Part shown: positions 1 through 6,771 of the stretch, in pieces
Position numbering within the stretch: position 1 is the stretch's first letter
How the letters are laid out: each line of letters starts with the position of its first letter
DNA from: an uncultured Alphaproteobacteria bacterium
GTDB lineage: Bacteria > Pseudomonadota > Alphaproteobacteria > RF32 > CAG-239
DNA: 64,000 nt
NCBI GenBank assembly: GCA_934273635.1
Contig: CAKQSV010000006.1
Span: 19,958 to 83,957, forward strand
Direction of reading: 5' to 3'
Position numbers and translations under genes: made by a program
The notes under the pieces: model-generated
What the model saw: the letters and a program-made list of their open reading frames with translations, nothing else
The model's database searches: none
Told to the model about the DNA's origin: nothing

Positions 1-2
1 TT

Positions 3-536
3 GGCTTTGCGGTCGGACTTTTGGCTATCAACTTTTTAGCAATGGAAAGTTTCGGTTGGGCGCTGATTTGCATTTTAATCAACAGATTCTGCGATATTTT
101 GGACGGCGCGGTCGCCAAAATTAATAAACCTACAGATTTCGGTGTGTTTTTTGACGCGGCACTCGACCACATCTTTTACGCCGGCGTTATTTTCGGCTTT
201 GCACTGGCCAACCCCGAGCAAAACGCCATTGCCGCCGTGTTTTTAATGTTTGGCTTTGCCTCATCGGCGTGCGCGTTGCTCGCTTATGCCATTATTGCTT
301 ATCAAGGGCGCAAAGGCGCGCGTTTTGAATCTGGTGAATCTCCGTTTTATCTGGGGGGTGCGGCGCAAGGTTTCGAGACTTTTGTCACTCTGACGATTCT
401 GTGTATTGTCCCCCAATTATTTATGCCTTTGGCGATTATTTTGGGTGTTTTTTGCCTGATTAAAGCCGTCAGCGTGATTATCACGGCTTATTACTCGTTT
501 GTGGTCGCGCAAAAACAAGAAAGCAAACCGAGATAA
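3..536 (+). CDS. CDP-alcohol phosphatidyltransferase family protein (5' partial)
   Basis: The frame is open back to the window edge, so the start lies upstream. An in-frame TTG at 21 is not needed as a start. The protein is strongly hydrophobic with several membrane segments. It carries the family motif near the start of the visible part: DG, then AxxK where AxxR is usual, then G, and two aspartates (FFDAALD), which bind metal and the CDP-alcohol. Members of this family transfer a phosphatidyl group from a CDP-linked lipid to an alcohol in the inner membrane. The acceptor cannot be told from sequence. The Lys in place of Arg and a one-residue shorter spacing in the motif depart from PgsA and PssA. 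The stop is one base away from the start of the following dsbD-like gene, so the two are probably co-transcribed. Confidence 0.8.
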   Translation, partial: GFAVGLLAINFLAMESFGWALICILINRFCDILDGAVAKINKPTDFGVFFDAALDHIFYAGVIFGFALANPEQNAIAAVFLMFGFASSACALLAYAIIAYQGRKGARFESGESPFYLGGAAQGFETFVTLTILCIVPQLFMPLAIILGVFCLIKAVSVIITAYYSFVVAQKQESKPR

Positions 537-537
537 A

Positions 538-2436
538 ATGATGAAACGGCGTGCACTGTGGTTGGGGCTCTGTGCCCTGTTGCTAAGCGGCTCGGCTTGG
601 AGCAAAAACGCTCCCTACACGCATACCGAGCTTGAGGTTTTGAGCAGTACCGACAGCATTACACACGATGAAAAACTGCGGCTTTTGGTTAAAATCACCC
701 CCAAAGACAAGTGGCATATATATTGGAACAACCCCGGAGACGCCGGAATTGCCACCAAAGTGAACGTCCACACCGCTTACGGTCAAGCCAAACTGCTCAA
801 TCAGAGCGCGCCCAAGCACTTTTTGTTGCACAACACCATCACACAATACGCTTACGACAACGCCGCTTATTGGTTGTTTGAAATCACCCCGTCTGCTGAT
901 AAGCCCTTAAAAAACGGAGACGAGATTGAGGTTGCGGCAGATGTTTCGTGGTTGGCCTGCGCCGAAGAGTGCGTCGCCGAAAACCTCACCGAAACCCTAA
1001 AATTTCCGGTAGCGGCGGCGATTCATCATCCCGACAACTGGGAAAAAGAGCTATTTAAAGCCCAAAAAAACTTTCCCGCCCGTCTTGAGAACGGAACATT
1101 TGCTCTCCGCAATAACTTATTGCACGTCAACTTACCATCTCAGGGAAAAACGCCGCATAATTTAAGATTAATCCCCGAAAAACGCGGACTGATTATTGAC
1201 ACCGAAAATCAAACTTTTAACGATGACGGCAAATTGCTGTCCGTGGCAATTCCGATATGGGACGACGCAGCGTTCAGCGACAATCTGGATGTCTTGTTGC
1301 TCGGAGAAAGAGAAAGTTGGAAAGTCTCATTGCAAAAAGATAACAACGCCTTGCCTCCTTTACCCCATAAAATGCCTAATTTTTGGCTGATTCTGGCTAC
1401 CGCATTCTTAGGCGGCGTTATTCTCAACCTAATGCCCTGTATTTTTCCGGTCCTATTCTTAAAAGCGCTAAATATCGTCAACCACGCCCACACCCGTCAA
1501 AAAAATTATGCCGGAGCCTTGTGCTACGGCGGCGGAGTTATGCTGTGCTTTGTGAGCGTGGCGGCTCTGCTGTGGCTGTTGCGAGCTGCCGGAGAAAACA
1601 TCGGTTGGGGTTTTCAACTGCAATCCCCTTGGTTTGTCGCCATAATGCTCGTGCTGTTTTTACTTTTGGCGCTGATGTTTTTGGGCGTGTTTGACCTAAA
1701 CATCAGTTGGTTGAACCGCTTTGGCGCATTATCAGGCAAACACACTCTGCTAAACTCTTTCGTCACCGGATTTTTTGCGGTTTTAATCGCCAGTCCCTGT
1801 TCTGCGCCGTTTATGGGTGCGGCCATCGGATACAGCATCACCCAACCGGCGTATATCTACTTTCCGATATTTCTGGTGCTCGGACTGGGATACGCCCTTC
1901 CCTTCGCCTTAATCGAAATGTTTCCCAAACTGCTGAGCGGTTGGTTGCCTCGCCCCGGAAAATGGATGCTCACGCTCAAAAAAGTTTTTGCCGTTCCTAT
2001 GCTCGCCACCTGCGTCTGGTTGGGGTGGATTTTATTCAATCAACTCGGCATAACTTCACAAACCGCCGAACCTGAGGGCAAACTGCAGTGGCAAGAATTT
2101 TCCCAAACCAATCTGCAACAATCCTTACAAAACAAACGTCCGGTTTTGATAATGTTCACCGCCAAATGGTGTTTGACTTGTCTGGTCAACGAAAAAGTCG
2201 CGCTTGAAACCGCCGATTTTCGCAACTACGCCCAAAAGCATAATATTGTCTTGCTCAAGGCCGATTGGACAAACAAAAATCCACAAATCACCCAAAGTCT
2301 GGCACAATATGGGCGCAACAGCGTCCCGCTCTATGTTTTTTATAATGGGCAAAATCACAACTATAAAATCCTGCCGCAGCTTCTCACCCCCACCCGCGTG
2401 ATTGAAGAAACGGGACTGGATAAGCACAACCGATAG
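538..2436 (+). CDS. DsbD-family protein-disulfide reductase (632 aa)
   Basis: The start at ATG 538 is chosen because it gives a clean signal peptide (MMKRRALWLG then a hydrophobic stretch ending in SAWS). The upstream GTG at 499 lies inside the previous gene. Domains in order: a periplasmic N-terminal domain with Cys141 and Cys145; a polytopic DsbD membrane domain from about residue 285 to 500 with Cys301 in NLMPCIFP and Cys421 in ASPCSAP; and a C-terminal thioredoxin-like domain with a CLTC pair at Cys545/Cys548. This is the full three-part relay that moves electrons from cytoplasmic thioredoxin to periplasmic disulfides. Length and architecture fit DsbD/ScsB. The client (cytochrome c maturation, DsbC-type isomerase, or copper/stress proteins) is not shown by the context. 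A second, larger relative lies at 20633-23353. Confidence 0.88.
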   Translation: MMKRRALWLGLCALLLSGSAWSKNAPYTHTELEVLSSTDSITHDEKLRLLVKITPKDKWHIYWNNPGDAGIATKVNVHTAYGQAKLLNQSAPKHFLLHNTITQYAYDNAAYWLFEITPSADKPLKNGDEIEVAADVSWLACAEECVAENLTETLKFPVAAAIHHPDNWEKELFKAQKNFPARLENGTFALRNNLLHVNLPSQGKTPHNLRLIPEKRGLIIDTENQTFNDDGKLLSVAIPIWDDAAFSDNLDVLLLGERESWKVSLQKDNNALPPLPHKMPNFWLILATAFLGGVILNLMPCIFPVLFLKALNIVNHAHTRQKNYAGALCYGGGVMLCFVSVAALLWLLRAAGENIGWGFQLQSPWFVAIMLVLFLLLALMFLGVFDLNISWLNRFGALSGKHTLLNSFVTGFFAVLIASPCSAPFMGAAIGYSITQPAYIYFPIFLVLGLGYALPFALIEMFPKLLSGWLPRPGKWMLTLKKVFAVPMLATCVWLGWILFNQLGITSQTAEPEGKLQWQEFSQTNLQQSLQNKRPVLIMFTAKWCLTCLVNEKVALETADFRNYAQKHNIVLLKADWTNKNPQITQSLAQYGRNSVPLYVFYNGQNHNYKILPQLLTPTRVIEETGLDKHNR

Positions 2437-2448
2437 AAACTGTTTTCA

Positions 2449-2673
2449 ATGGAGATGACTATGATTTCAACTAAAAATATATTTAAAAGCACCTGTAAGG
2501 TAATGTTAAAAATCTTGCAATACCTTTTGTCTTTAATAATCATTGGGATTGTTGCCGGAATCACGTTTTTCTTGGCAATTGATTACAAACACAAACCCCA
2601 AGATGAACAATTTATCAAAGAATGCATGGCAACCGGCGAAAGTTTGGAAACCTGCAAAGGTAGAGTGTATTAA
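2449..2673 (+). CDS. small single-pass membrane protein, unknown
   Basis: A 74-residue reading frame starting 12 bases after the dsbD-like stop, probably the last gene of the same transcript. ATG 2461 is an alternative start. It has a basic N-terminus, one long hydrophobic segment (about residues 21-44, ILQYLLSLIIIG onward), and a short charged C-terminal tail with two Cys residues. I do not recognise the family. Support for it being real is the close spacing, the credible membrane topology and the strong hairpin terminator that follows. The two Cys outside the membrane and the DsbD neighbour suggest a redox-linked accessory role, but that is only a guess. Confidence 0.6.
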   Translation: MEMTMISTKNIFKSTCKVMLKILQYLLSLIIIGIVAGITFFLAIDYKHKPQDEQFIKECMATGESLETCKGRVY

Positions 2674-2693
2674 GAGATCAAAGGGGGATTTTT

Positions 2694-2732
2694 AATCAAG
2701 AAAGGCCTGCGCAAAGCGGGTCTTTCTTGATT
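2694..2732 (+). terminator. hairpin downstream of the dsbD-like operon
   Basis: Near-perfect inverted repeat of 17 bases per arm (AATCAAGAAAGgCCtGC against GCgGGtCTTTCTTGATT) with a five-base loop, about 20 bases after the stop codon at 2673. There is no long T tract, so it may be an RNA 3'-end stabiliser or a weak terminator. Confidence 0.6.
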
Positions 2733-3003
2733 GTACAGGCTTGTAACGATGTAGGCGCGTGGGGGTTACTCTGCGCTTCGCTTGAGTGGCACAGGCGCTC
2801 ATCAGCTGACGCTGACCGCGATACCCCCGTATCGCTTTTTTTTCCAAGTGCGCGTGGGGTTCGGGAGTTTGACTTGTAACACTCGCAAGCGGCGCTGTCG
2901 TTGGCTTGCTCATTAACAAGTCTGCACCGTTCGCCCATAAAACCTCCACCGGAGCTTTTATGTCGGCTCACGCCCTCTCGGGTTCGAACCCTTGTCTCTA
3001 TCG
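2733..3003. other. non-coding stretch with fragments of tRNA 3' ends
   Basis: No credible gene is seen. The 17 bases at 2751-2767 (GTAGGCGCGTGGGGGTT) repeat the 3' end of the tRNA-Lys gene at 3051-3067 exactly and in the same orientation. A second piece resembling a T-arm (GGGTTCGAACCC) lies near 2989. The stretch looks like accumulated tRNA 3'-end duplications left by repeat or element activity. Long open frames here (for example the minus frame 2696-3139) simply read through tRNA sequence. Confidence 0.55.
2818..2843 (+). terminator. orphan rho-independent terminator
   Basis: Perfect 7-base-pair stem GCGATAC / GTATCGC with a CCCC loop, followed directly by eight T residues. No reading frame or known RNA gene ends at it. 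It may terminate read-through from the dsbD-like operon or a small RNA in 2733-2817. Confidence 0.6.
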
Positions 3004-3048
3004 TTGAAACGAATAAAGCCTCCATAAAGGAGGCTTTATTCGTTTCAA
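3004..3048. repeat. perfect 20-bp inverted repeat just 3' of tRNA-Lys
   Basis: Arms 3004-3023 (TTGAAACGAATAAAGCCTCC) and 3029-3048 are exact reverse complements around a 5-base loop. The repeat abuts the CCA end of the minus-strand tRNA-Lys. It could act as the tRNA terminator or processing hairpin, although no T tract follows, or it may be a dispersed palindromic element. Confidence 0.75.
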
Positions 3049-3124
3049 TGGTAGGCGCGTGGGGGTTCGAACCCCAGACCCACTGATTAAGAGTCAGTTG
3101 CTCTACCAACTGAGCTACGCACCC
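3049..3124 (-). tRNA. tRNA-Lys (anticodon CTT)
   Basis: Read on the minus strand, a complete 76-base cloverleaf. The 7-bp acceptor stem GGGTGCG/CGCGCCT has one G-T pair. The D-arm is TAGCTCAGTTGGTAGAGC. The anticodon stem ACTGA/TCAGT encloses CTCTTAA, giving anticodon CTT. The T-arm has loop TTCGAAC. The discriminator is A and the CCA is encoded. CTT reads the lysine codon AAG. Its 3' end is partly duplicated at 2751-2767. Confidence 0.93.
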
Positions 3125-3319
3125 ATAACCGTTTAACATAGCGGAATATAAACCGACAATATTTTATTTGCAAGCATTTTTTTATAGTTATTTTATTTTT
3201 TCTGCATAGTTTTATTTTTACCCTTAATATTCATTGCTAAACTTCGGGTTAGTGCTTGTCTTTGCCCAAAATTTGCAATATGTTACCTTTGTTGTTAATT
3301 TTTTTGCGAGATTTTGGTT

Positions 3320-3661
3320 ATGAGTGAAGAAGAATTGCCGCCGGCAGAAAGCTTTTCCCCCATTTTGATTGAAGAATACATCAGGCTGATGACCGCCGCA
3401 CATTATATCCGCTCGGAAGACAAAAGCGGCAGCATTCAGTTTAAGATTGCGCCGGATGATTTTAAGGCTGTGCAAGAGTGCCATATTCAAGCACCGCTTA
3501 TCGGTTTAACCCTGCAATACGATGAGGGCAACAGCATTTTAACCGTTACCGGCTCGGAAGAATTTGTGCAAATGTATGAAAACAAAATTCAAGAAGAAGT
3601 CGCCCTCAATTTTGAAATCGTCAACAAACAACGCTACGCCCAGTGGATTAACCCTTGTTGA
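3320..3661 (+). CDS. hypothetical acidic protein (113 aa)
   Basis: The start at ATG 3320 is preferred over the TTG at 3314. The product is a soluble, acidic protein (MSEEELPPAESF) with no signal peptide or membrane segment. Alternating hydrophobic positions in the second half (PLIGLTLQYDEGNSILTVTG) suggest a small alpha/beta fold. I do not recognise a family or catalytic motif. It stands alone between tRNA-Lys and an intergenic gap, with no obvious partner. Confidence 0.65.
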   Translation: MSEEELPPAESFSPILIEEYIRLMTAAHYIRSEDKSGSIQFKIAPDDFKAVQECHIQAPLIGLTLQYDEGNSILTVTGSEEFVQMYENKIQEEVALNFEIVNKQRYAQWINPC

Positions 3662-3957
3662 GATATTCTTGACTAATTACTCATAAGATAACAGCAATAC
3701 CCACCCTGAGACTCAGAACGCCAGAAAATCGCGCAGCCTGCCGCAGGGATTCGTTTTTTCGAACCTAGCGAGGAGGGAAAAAGATAGTCAAAGTCTGTGA
3801 TAGCGTAATTTTCAAGAACTTTATACAATTTCCGTCACATCGTCCATCTTTATTCCGCCATTTTTCCGTATTTATCACTCTTGACAAAAAGCGCGCGCAA
3901 GTCCATAATCCCCGACATCAAATTATTATTAAGTCACTCATTTAAATATTATTTTTT
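3662..3957. other. intergenic region, only a promoter seen
   Basis: 296 bases without a gene. The only supported element is the promoter at 3881-3909 for the gene at 3958. A G-rich patch near 3765-3783 (CTAGCGAGGAGGGAAAAA) has no reading frame behind it. Confidence 0.5.
3881..3909 (+). promoter_or_regulatory. sigma-70-type promoter
   Basis: A perfect -35 TTGACA at 3881-3886, a 17-base spacer, and -10 CATAAT at 3904-3909. The predicted transcript start is about 40 bases before the ATG at 3958. Confidence 0.7.
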
Positions 3958-4380
3958 ATGAACAATAAATGTCATTTTTTTAACAACTTGCAGCGCAAAG
4001 TGCAACAAGTTTGTCCTCAAGGGATTGAAGTTTCTATCAAAATCACCGACACGCCGAGAACACGCGGCCTTCTGATTATCCGCTTTTCAACCTGCGATGT
4101 TGATATTGACCACTGGGCGATAGAGACCGTCTCCCCTCTGTTTTGGAAAATTGAGCCTATACTCAAAGCCGAACAAGCGGGTTTCATCCGTCCTTTCTTT
4201 TGTCAGGGTAATGATTTTGTTTTATATCCATCTGCCCTGACTTCCGGTATTTTTGCTGATTTCCAAGGCATCATTGCCCAAAACTGCTACGGCAGCGAAA
4301 ACTACCGCCACTATGTTGTCGAGAGCCATAATATTAACGAGGTGATAAACTTCTTGCTCTCCGGCAAAACCAAATTCTGA
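3958..4380 (+). CDS. hypothetical protein (140 aa)
   Basis: The product is a soluble mixed alpha/beta protein without signal peptide or membrane helix. It contains a Cys-rich N-terminal part (CHFFNNLQRKVQQVC) and a hydrophobic core around residues 30-60. No known motif is recognised. It has its own strong promoter (3881-3909) and ends in a bidirectional terminator shared with the convergent rplI operon, so it is a single-gene transcription unit. Confidence 0.65.
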   Translation: MNNKCHFFNNLQRKVQQVCPQGIEVSIKITDTPRTRGLLIIRFSTCDVDIDHWAIETVSPLFWKIEPILKAEQAGFIRPFFCQGNDFVLYPSALTSGIFADFQGIIAQNCYGSENYRHYVVESHNINEVINFLLSGKTKF

Positions 4381-4415
4381 CTTTTTCCAAGCCACCACAT
4401 GAACGGCTTAAGCAC

Positions 4416-4449
4416 AAAAAAAGGAGAGTGAAAACACCCTCCTTTTTTT
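4416..4449. terminator. bidirectional terminator between the 140-aa gene and rplI
   Basis: 15-base arms AAAAAAAGGAGaGTG and CACcCTCCTTTTTTT with an AAAA loop and one mismatch. The A tract and T tract allow use from both strands, which fits the convergent genes on either side. Confidence 0.85.
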
Positions 4450-4462
4450 CAACTTCTGATGA

Positions 4463-4948
4463 TTACTCCGCAGCGTTAGCCTTGGCCTGTTTCTTTGCCT
4501 CATCATCGGTTCTGGCAACATTAACCAGAATTTTCTGAGAAACTTCAGGGTGCAGGTTCAGTCTAACTTCATAGATACCGAGGTCTTTAATTGGTTTTTC
4601 CAAATAAACACAACGGCGCTCTACGGCAAAGCCGGCCTCTTTAACAGCGGCGGCAATGTCACGAATAGTAACAGAACCGTACAACTGACCGGTTTCAGCA
4701 GCCTGACGAATCAAAACAGCACTAAAGCCGTTCAAAGCTTCAGCCTTTTTAGTAGCTTCATCAAACAGAGCCTTATTGTGAGCCTCGAGCTCGGCTTTTT
4801 GTTTTTCAAAAACAGCTTTATTGGCGTCAGTAGCGCGCAAAGCTTTTTTCTGAGGCAACAGGTAGTTACGGGCATAACCGTTTTTAACGGCTACAACATC
4901 ACCCATTTTACCCAGTTTTTCAACATGTTCTAAAAGGATAACTTCCAT
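4463..4948 (-). CDS. rplI: 50S ribosomal protein L9
   Basis: A 161-residue protein starting MEVILLEHVEKLGKMGDVV, the standard L9 N-terminus, with the G-rich N-domain signature (GYARNYLLPQ). A long central helix (residues about 40-75) and a C-terminal rRNA-binding domain follow. The ATG at 4948 is chosen over the GTG three codons upstream because an AAGGAG box lies 8 bases before it and because L9 begins there in other bacteria. It is the last gene of the S6-S18-L9 operon. The tail is Lys/Ala/Glu-rich. Confidence 0.97.
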   Translation of the reverse strand: MEVILLEHVEKLGKMGDVVAVKNGYARNYLLPQKKALRATDANKAVFEKQKAELEAHNKALFDEATKKAEALNGFSAVLIRQAAETGQLYGSVTIRDIAAAVKEAGFAVERRCVYLEKPIKDLGIYEVRLNLHPEVSQKILVNVARTDDEAKKQAKANAAE

Positions 4949-4964
4949 AATCTTCACTCCTTAA

Positions 4965-5192
4965 TTACATAGCAACATAAGGGAGCAAGCCGATGTAACG
5001 TGCGCGTTTAATAGCACGAGCCAACTCTCTTTGTTTTTTTGCAGAAACAGATGTGATACGACTTGGAATAATTTTTCCTTTTTCAGAGATGTAGCGAGAC
5101 AACAGCTTAACATCTTTGTAGTCGATTTTCAAACCGTCTTCACCAGAAAACGGGCATGATTTTTTTCTTCTAAAGAAAACTTGTTTAGCCAT
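4965..5192 (-). CDS. rpsR: 30S ribosomal protein S18
   Basis: 75 residues including the typical core (IDYKDVKLLSRYISEKGKI, then PSRITSVSAKKQRELARAIKRAR). S18 binds S6 on the platform of the small subunit. The N-terminus FFRRKKSCPF is typical of alphaproteobacterial S18. It lies between rpsF and rplI, with short gaps on both sides. Confidence 0.97.
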   Translation of the reverse strand: MAKQVFFRRKKSCPFSGEDGLKIDYKDVKLLSRYISEKGKIIPSRITSVSAKKQRELARAIKRARYIGLLPYVAM

Positions 5193-5203
5193 AGTTACAA
5201 CTC

Positions 5204-5533
5204 CTATTCTTCGACTGCAGATTCTTTTTCAGCGTTTGCAGAAGAAAATTCCTCAACTTTAACAGTCATATAACGAATAACATCTTCATTAACGCGCATC
5301 AAACGTTCATATTCAGCAATAGCAGAAGCCGGAGCTGCAATATTCAAAACAACATAGTGACCTTTGCGGTTTTTCTTAATACGATAAGCAAGGTTCTTCA
5401 AGCCCCAGTTATCAACTCTGACAACTTCGCCGCCTTCTTTTTTAATAACATTTGTCAAATCTTCGACAATGCTGCTTACTTGAGAGGCGCCGAGATCCTG
5501 ACGTGCAATCAGCACGCTTTCATAATTAGCCAT
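5204..5533 (-). CDS. rpsF: 30S ribosomal protein S6
   Basis: The start at ATG 5533 (MANYESVLIARQDL) is preferred over the upstream TTG at 5563 because AAGGAG lies 8 bases before it and S6 proteins begin with this strand. The 109-residue product has the S6 ferredoxin-like fold pattern (VEDLTNVIKKEGGEVVRVDNWG, then LAYRIKKNRKGHYV). The acidic C-terminal tail (SANAEKESAVEE) is common in S6. It is the first gene of the operon; the promoter at 5635-5662 leaves an approximately 95-base leader. Confidence 0.96.
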   Translation of the reverse strand: MANYESVLIARQDLGASQVSSIVEDLTNVIKKEGGEVVRVDNWGLKNLAYRIKKNRKGHYVVLNIAAPASAIAEYERLMRVNEDVIRYMTVKVEEFSSANAEKESAVEE

Positions 5534-5628
5534 ATAAAATATCTCCTTATGGATTCTCAACAACGAGCCTGCAAGCGCAAGCCCAAACTAATGTATAGCC
5601 GAAAGTCTCAGACCTCCGGCAAGGGACG
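5534..5628 (-). promoter_or_regulatory. possible structured leader of the S6 operon
   Basis: The approximately 95-base untranslated leader contains a hairpin closed by GCCG/CGGC with an inner AGGTC/GACTT stem (about 5600-5622). Many bacteria have an S6:S18-binding leader here that represses the operon. The position fits and a CCG-containing stem is present, but I cannot confirm the conserved internal loop by eye. Confidence 0.3.
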
Positions 5629-5634
5629 AACGCT

Positions 5635-5662
5635 ACTATACCCGTTTTTTCTGAAATTTCAA
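5635..5662 (-). promoter_or_regulatory. promoter of the rpsF-rpsR-rplI operon
   Basis: On the minus strand, -35 TTGAAA (5657-5662), a 16-base spacer ending in CGGG, and -10 TATAGT (5635-5640). The same CGGG-TATrGT arrangement is seen in the promoter at 11890 and, less exactly, at 12828. Confidence 0.75.
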
Positions 5663-5861
5663 GCATTTTATGCAAAAATAAACATAATTTTAATCTTTTT
5701 AGTCTAGCGTTGAACTACGAGAACGCAGGTTTTGACGTTTTTCTTGCTCAACCCTCGCTAAATTTTTAGAGAGGGTCAGAAACCTTAGAGGTTCACCTCG
5801 CTTGGTTTCTGGGGTGAGTTTAACGGACGCGGTTGTAAATGTCGGTCGCTACCCCCCTCGT

Positions 5862-6003
5862 CATTGCGAGCGGAGCGAAGCAATCAGCCCTACTCCTCGT
5901 CATTGCGAGCGGAGCGAAGCAATCAGCCCTACTCCTCGTCATTGCGAGCGGAGCGAAGCAATCAGCCCTACTCCTCGTCATTGCGAGCGGAGCGAAGCAA
6001 TCC
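5862..6003 (+). repeat. tandem repeat, 39-bp unit, four copies
   Basis: The core CATTGCGAGCGGAGCGAAGC begins at 5862, 5901, 5940 and 5979. Units 1-3 are followed by the same 15 bases (AGCCCTACTCCTCGT); unit 4 runs into unique sequence. Each core is an imperfect palindrome (ATTGC...GCAAT). An inverted relative of the core (TCACGCAATGACG) lies near 6054. The unit is 39 bp, so translation across it gives a repeated peptide by chance. Confidence 0.9.
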
Positions 6004-6080
6004 AGTCAATAAAAGAAGCCTTATTGCCTCCGGATTGCAGCAACCTCCACTGGTCACGCAATGACGATAAAACGAGGACA

Positions 6081-6410
6081 ACGCAATCGCTTAAAGAGCG
6101 CGTTTTCTTACACCCTTGGCACTGACCTTCAAAACGCGATGTTTAAGATGAGTGCTAGGAGTTGAAAGTTTTTATCGTAGGGAGTGTACTAGCGGTACAT
6201 GACCAAGAAAAAACTTTTAAGGACGACGCAATCGCTTAAAGAGCGCGTTTTCTTACACCCTTGGCACTGACCATCAAAACGCGATGTTTAAGATGAGTGC
6301 TAGGAGTTGAAAGTTTTTATCGCAGGGAGTGTACTGGCGGTACATGACCAAGAAAAAACTTTCAAGGACGACGCAATCGCTTAAAGAGCGCGTTTTCTAG
6401 TAAAGAAAGG
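6081..6410 (+). repeat. tandem repeat, 145-bp unit, about 2.3 copies
   Basis: The sequence ACGCAATCGCTTAAAGAGCG begins at 6081, 6226 and 6371, so the period is exactly 145 bases. The first two units differ at only a few positions. Each unit holds nested inverted repeats: CGCGTTTT against AAAACGCG, a TGAAAGTTTTT arm against AAAAAACTTTCA, and TGTAC/GTACA at its centre. It ends 11 bases before the ATG of the lipoprotein gene, so the last partial unit may supply its upstream region. Confidence 0.9.
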
Positions 6411-6420
6411 ATGAGCACGG

Positions 6421-6753
6421 ATGAAAATACACCAAACCTTAGCAATACTATCCATCACAGGAGCCTTAAGCGCCTGCGCGTGGTTTGCTGACGATCATGC
6501 TCAAAACATTAGCAACCTTTCCTATCGCAACAAAGAAACCGAGGTTTACCTGCAAGAACCTTTCTCCCGCATTGTCGCGCGTTGTTATGCCTCGGCGGAA
6601 GACGCCGCGCAGGCCTGCGCCGCCAAATTTGAAGAACGCGGCTATGTCAGATTAAACAATATTCCGTACAAAACGGCAAAATATGACTTTTTAACCAAAG
6701 ACACTTATCCGTCCCGCCGTTGGAGATATAACGAGCTAACCCCCCGTTGGTAA
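6421..6753 (+). CDS. small lipoprotein, unknown (110 aa)
   Basis: A type II signal peptide is visible: basic start MKIHQ, a hydrophobic stretch, and the lipobox LSAC with the lipidated Cys at residue 19. The mature part is about 92 residues with a Cys pair in RCYASAEDAAQACAAKF and an aromatic, basic C-terminus ending PRW. The lipobox points to membrane anchoring facing the periplasm. The family is not recognised. An AAAGGATG sequence just before the ATG provides the ribosome site. It lies 18 bases before comM and may be co-transcribed with it. Confidence 0.75.
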   Translation: MKIHQTLAILSITGALSACAWFADDHAQNISNLSYRNKETEVYLQEPFSRIVARCYASAEDAAQACAAKFEERGYVRLNNIPYKTAKYDFLTKDTYPSRRWRYNELTPRW

Positions 6754-6771
6754 AAAAATCGGGAGTCATCC

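Noticed and set aside
2696..3139. 147-residue minus-strand frame near tRNA-Lys
   Set aside because: It reads straight through the tRNA gene and its fragments; the apparent protein is a tRNA artefact.
5862..6003. Possible CRISPR array from the four regularly spaced repeats
   Set aside because: The sequences between repeat cores are identical, not variable spacers, and no cas gene is present.
5802..6125. 107-residue open frame across the 39-bp repeats
   Set aside because: The peptide only mirrors the DNA repeat and continues into other repeats; no ribosome site or conserved domain.
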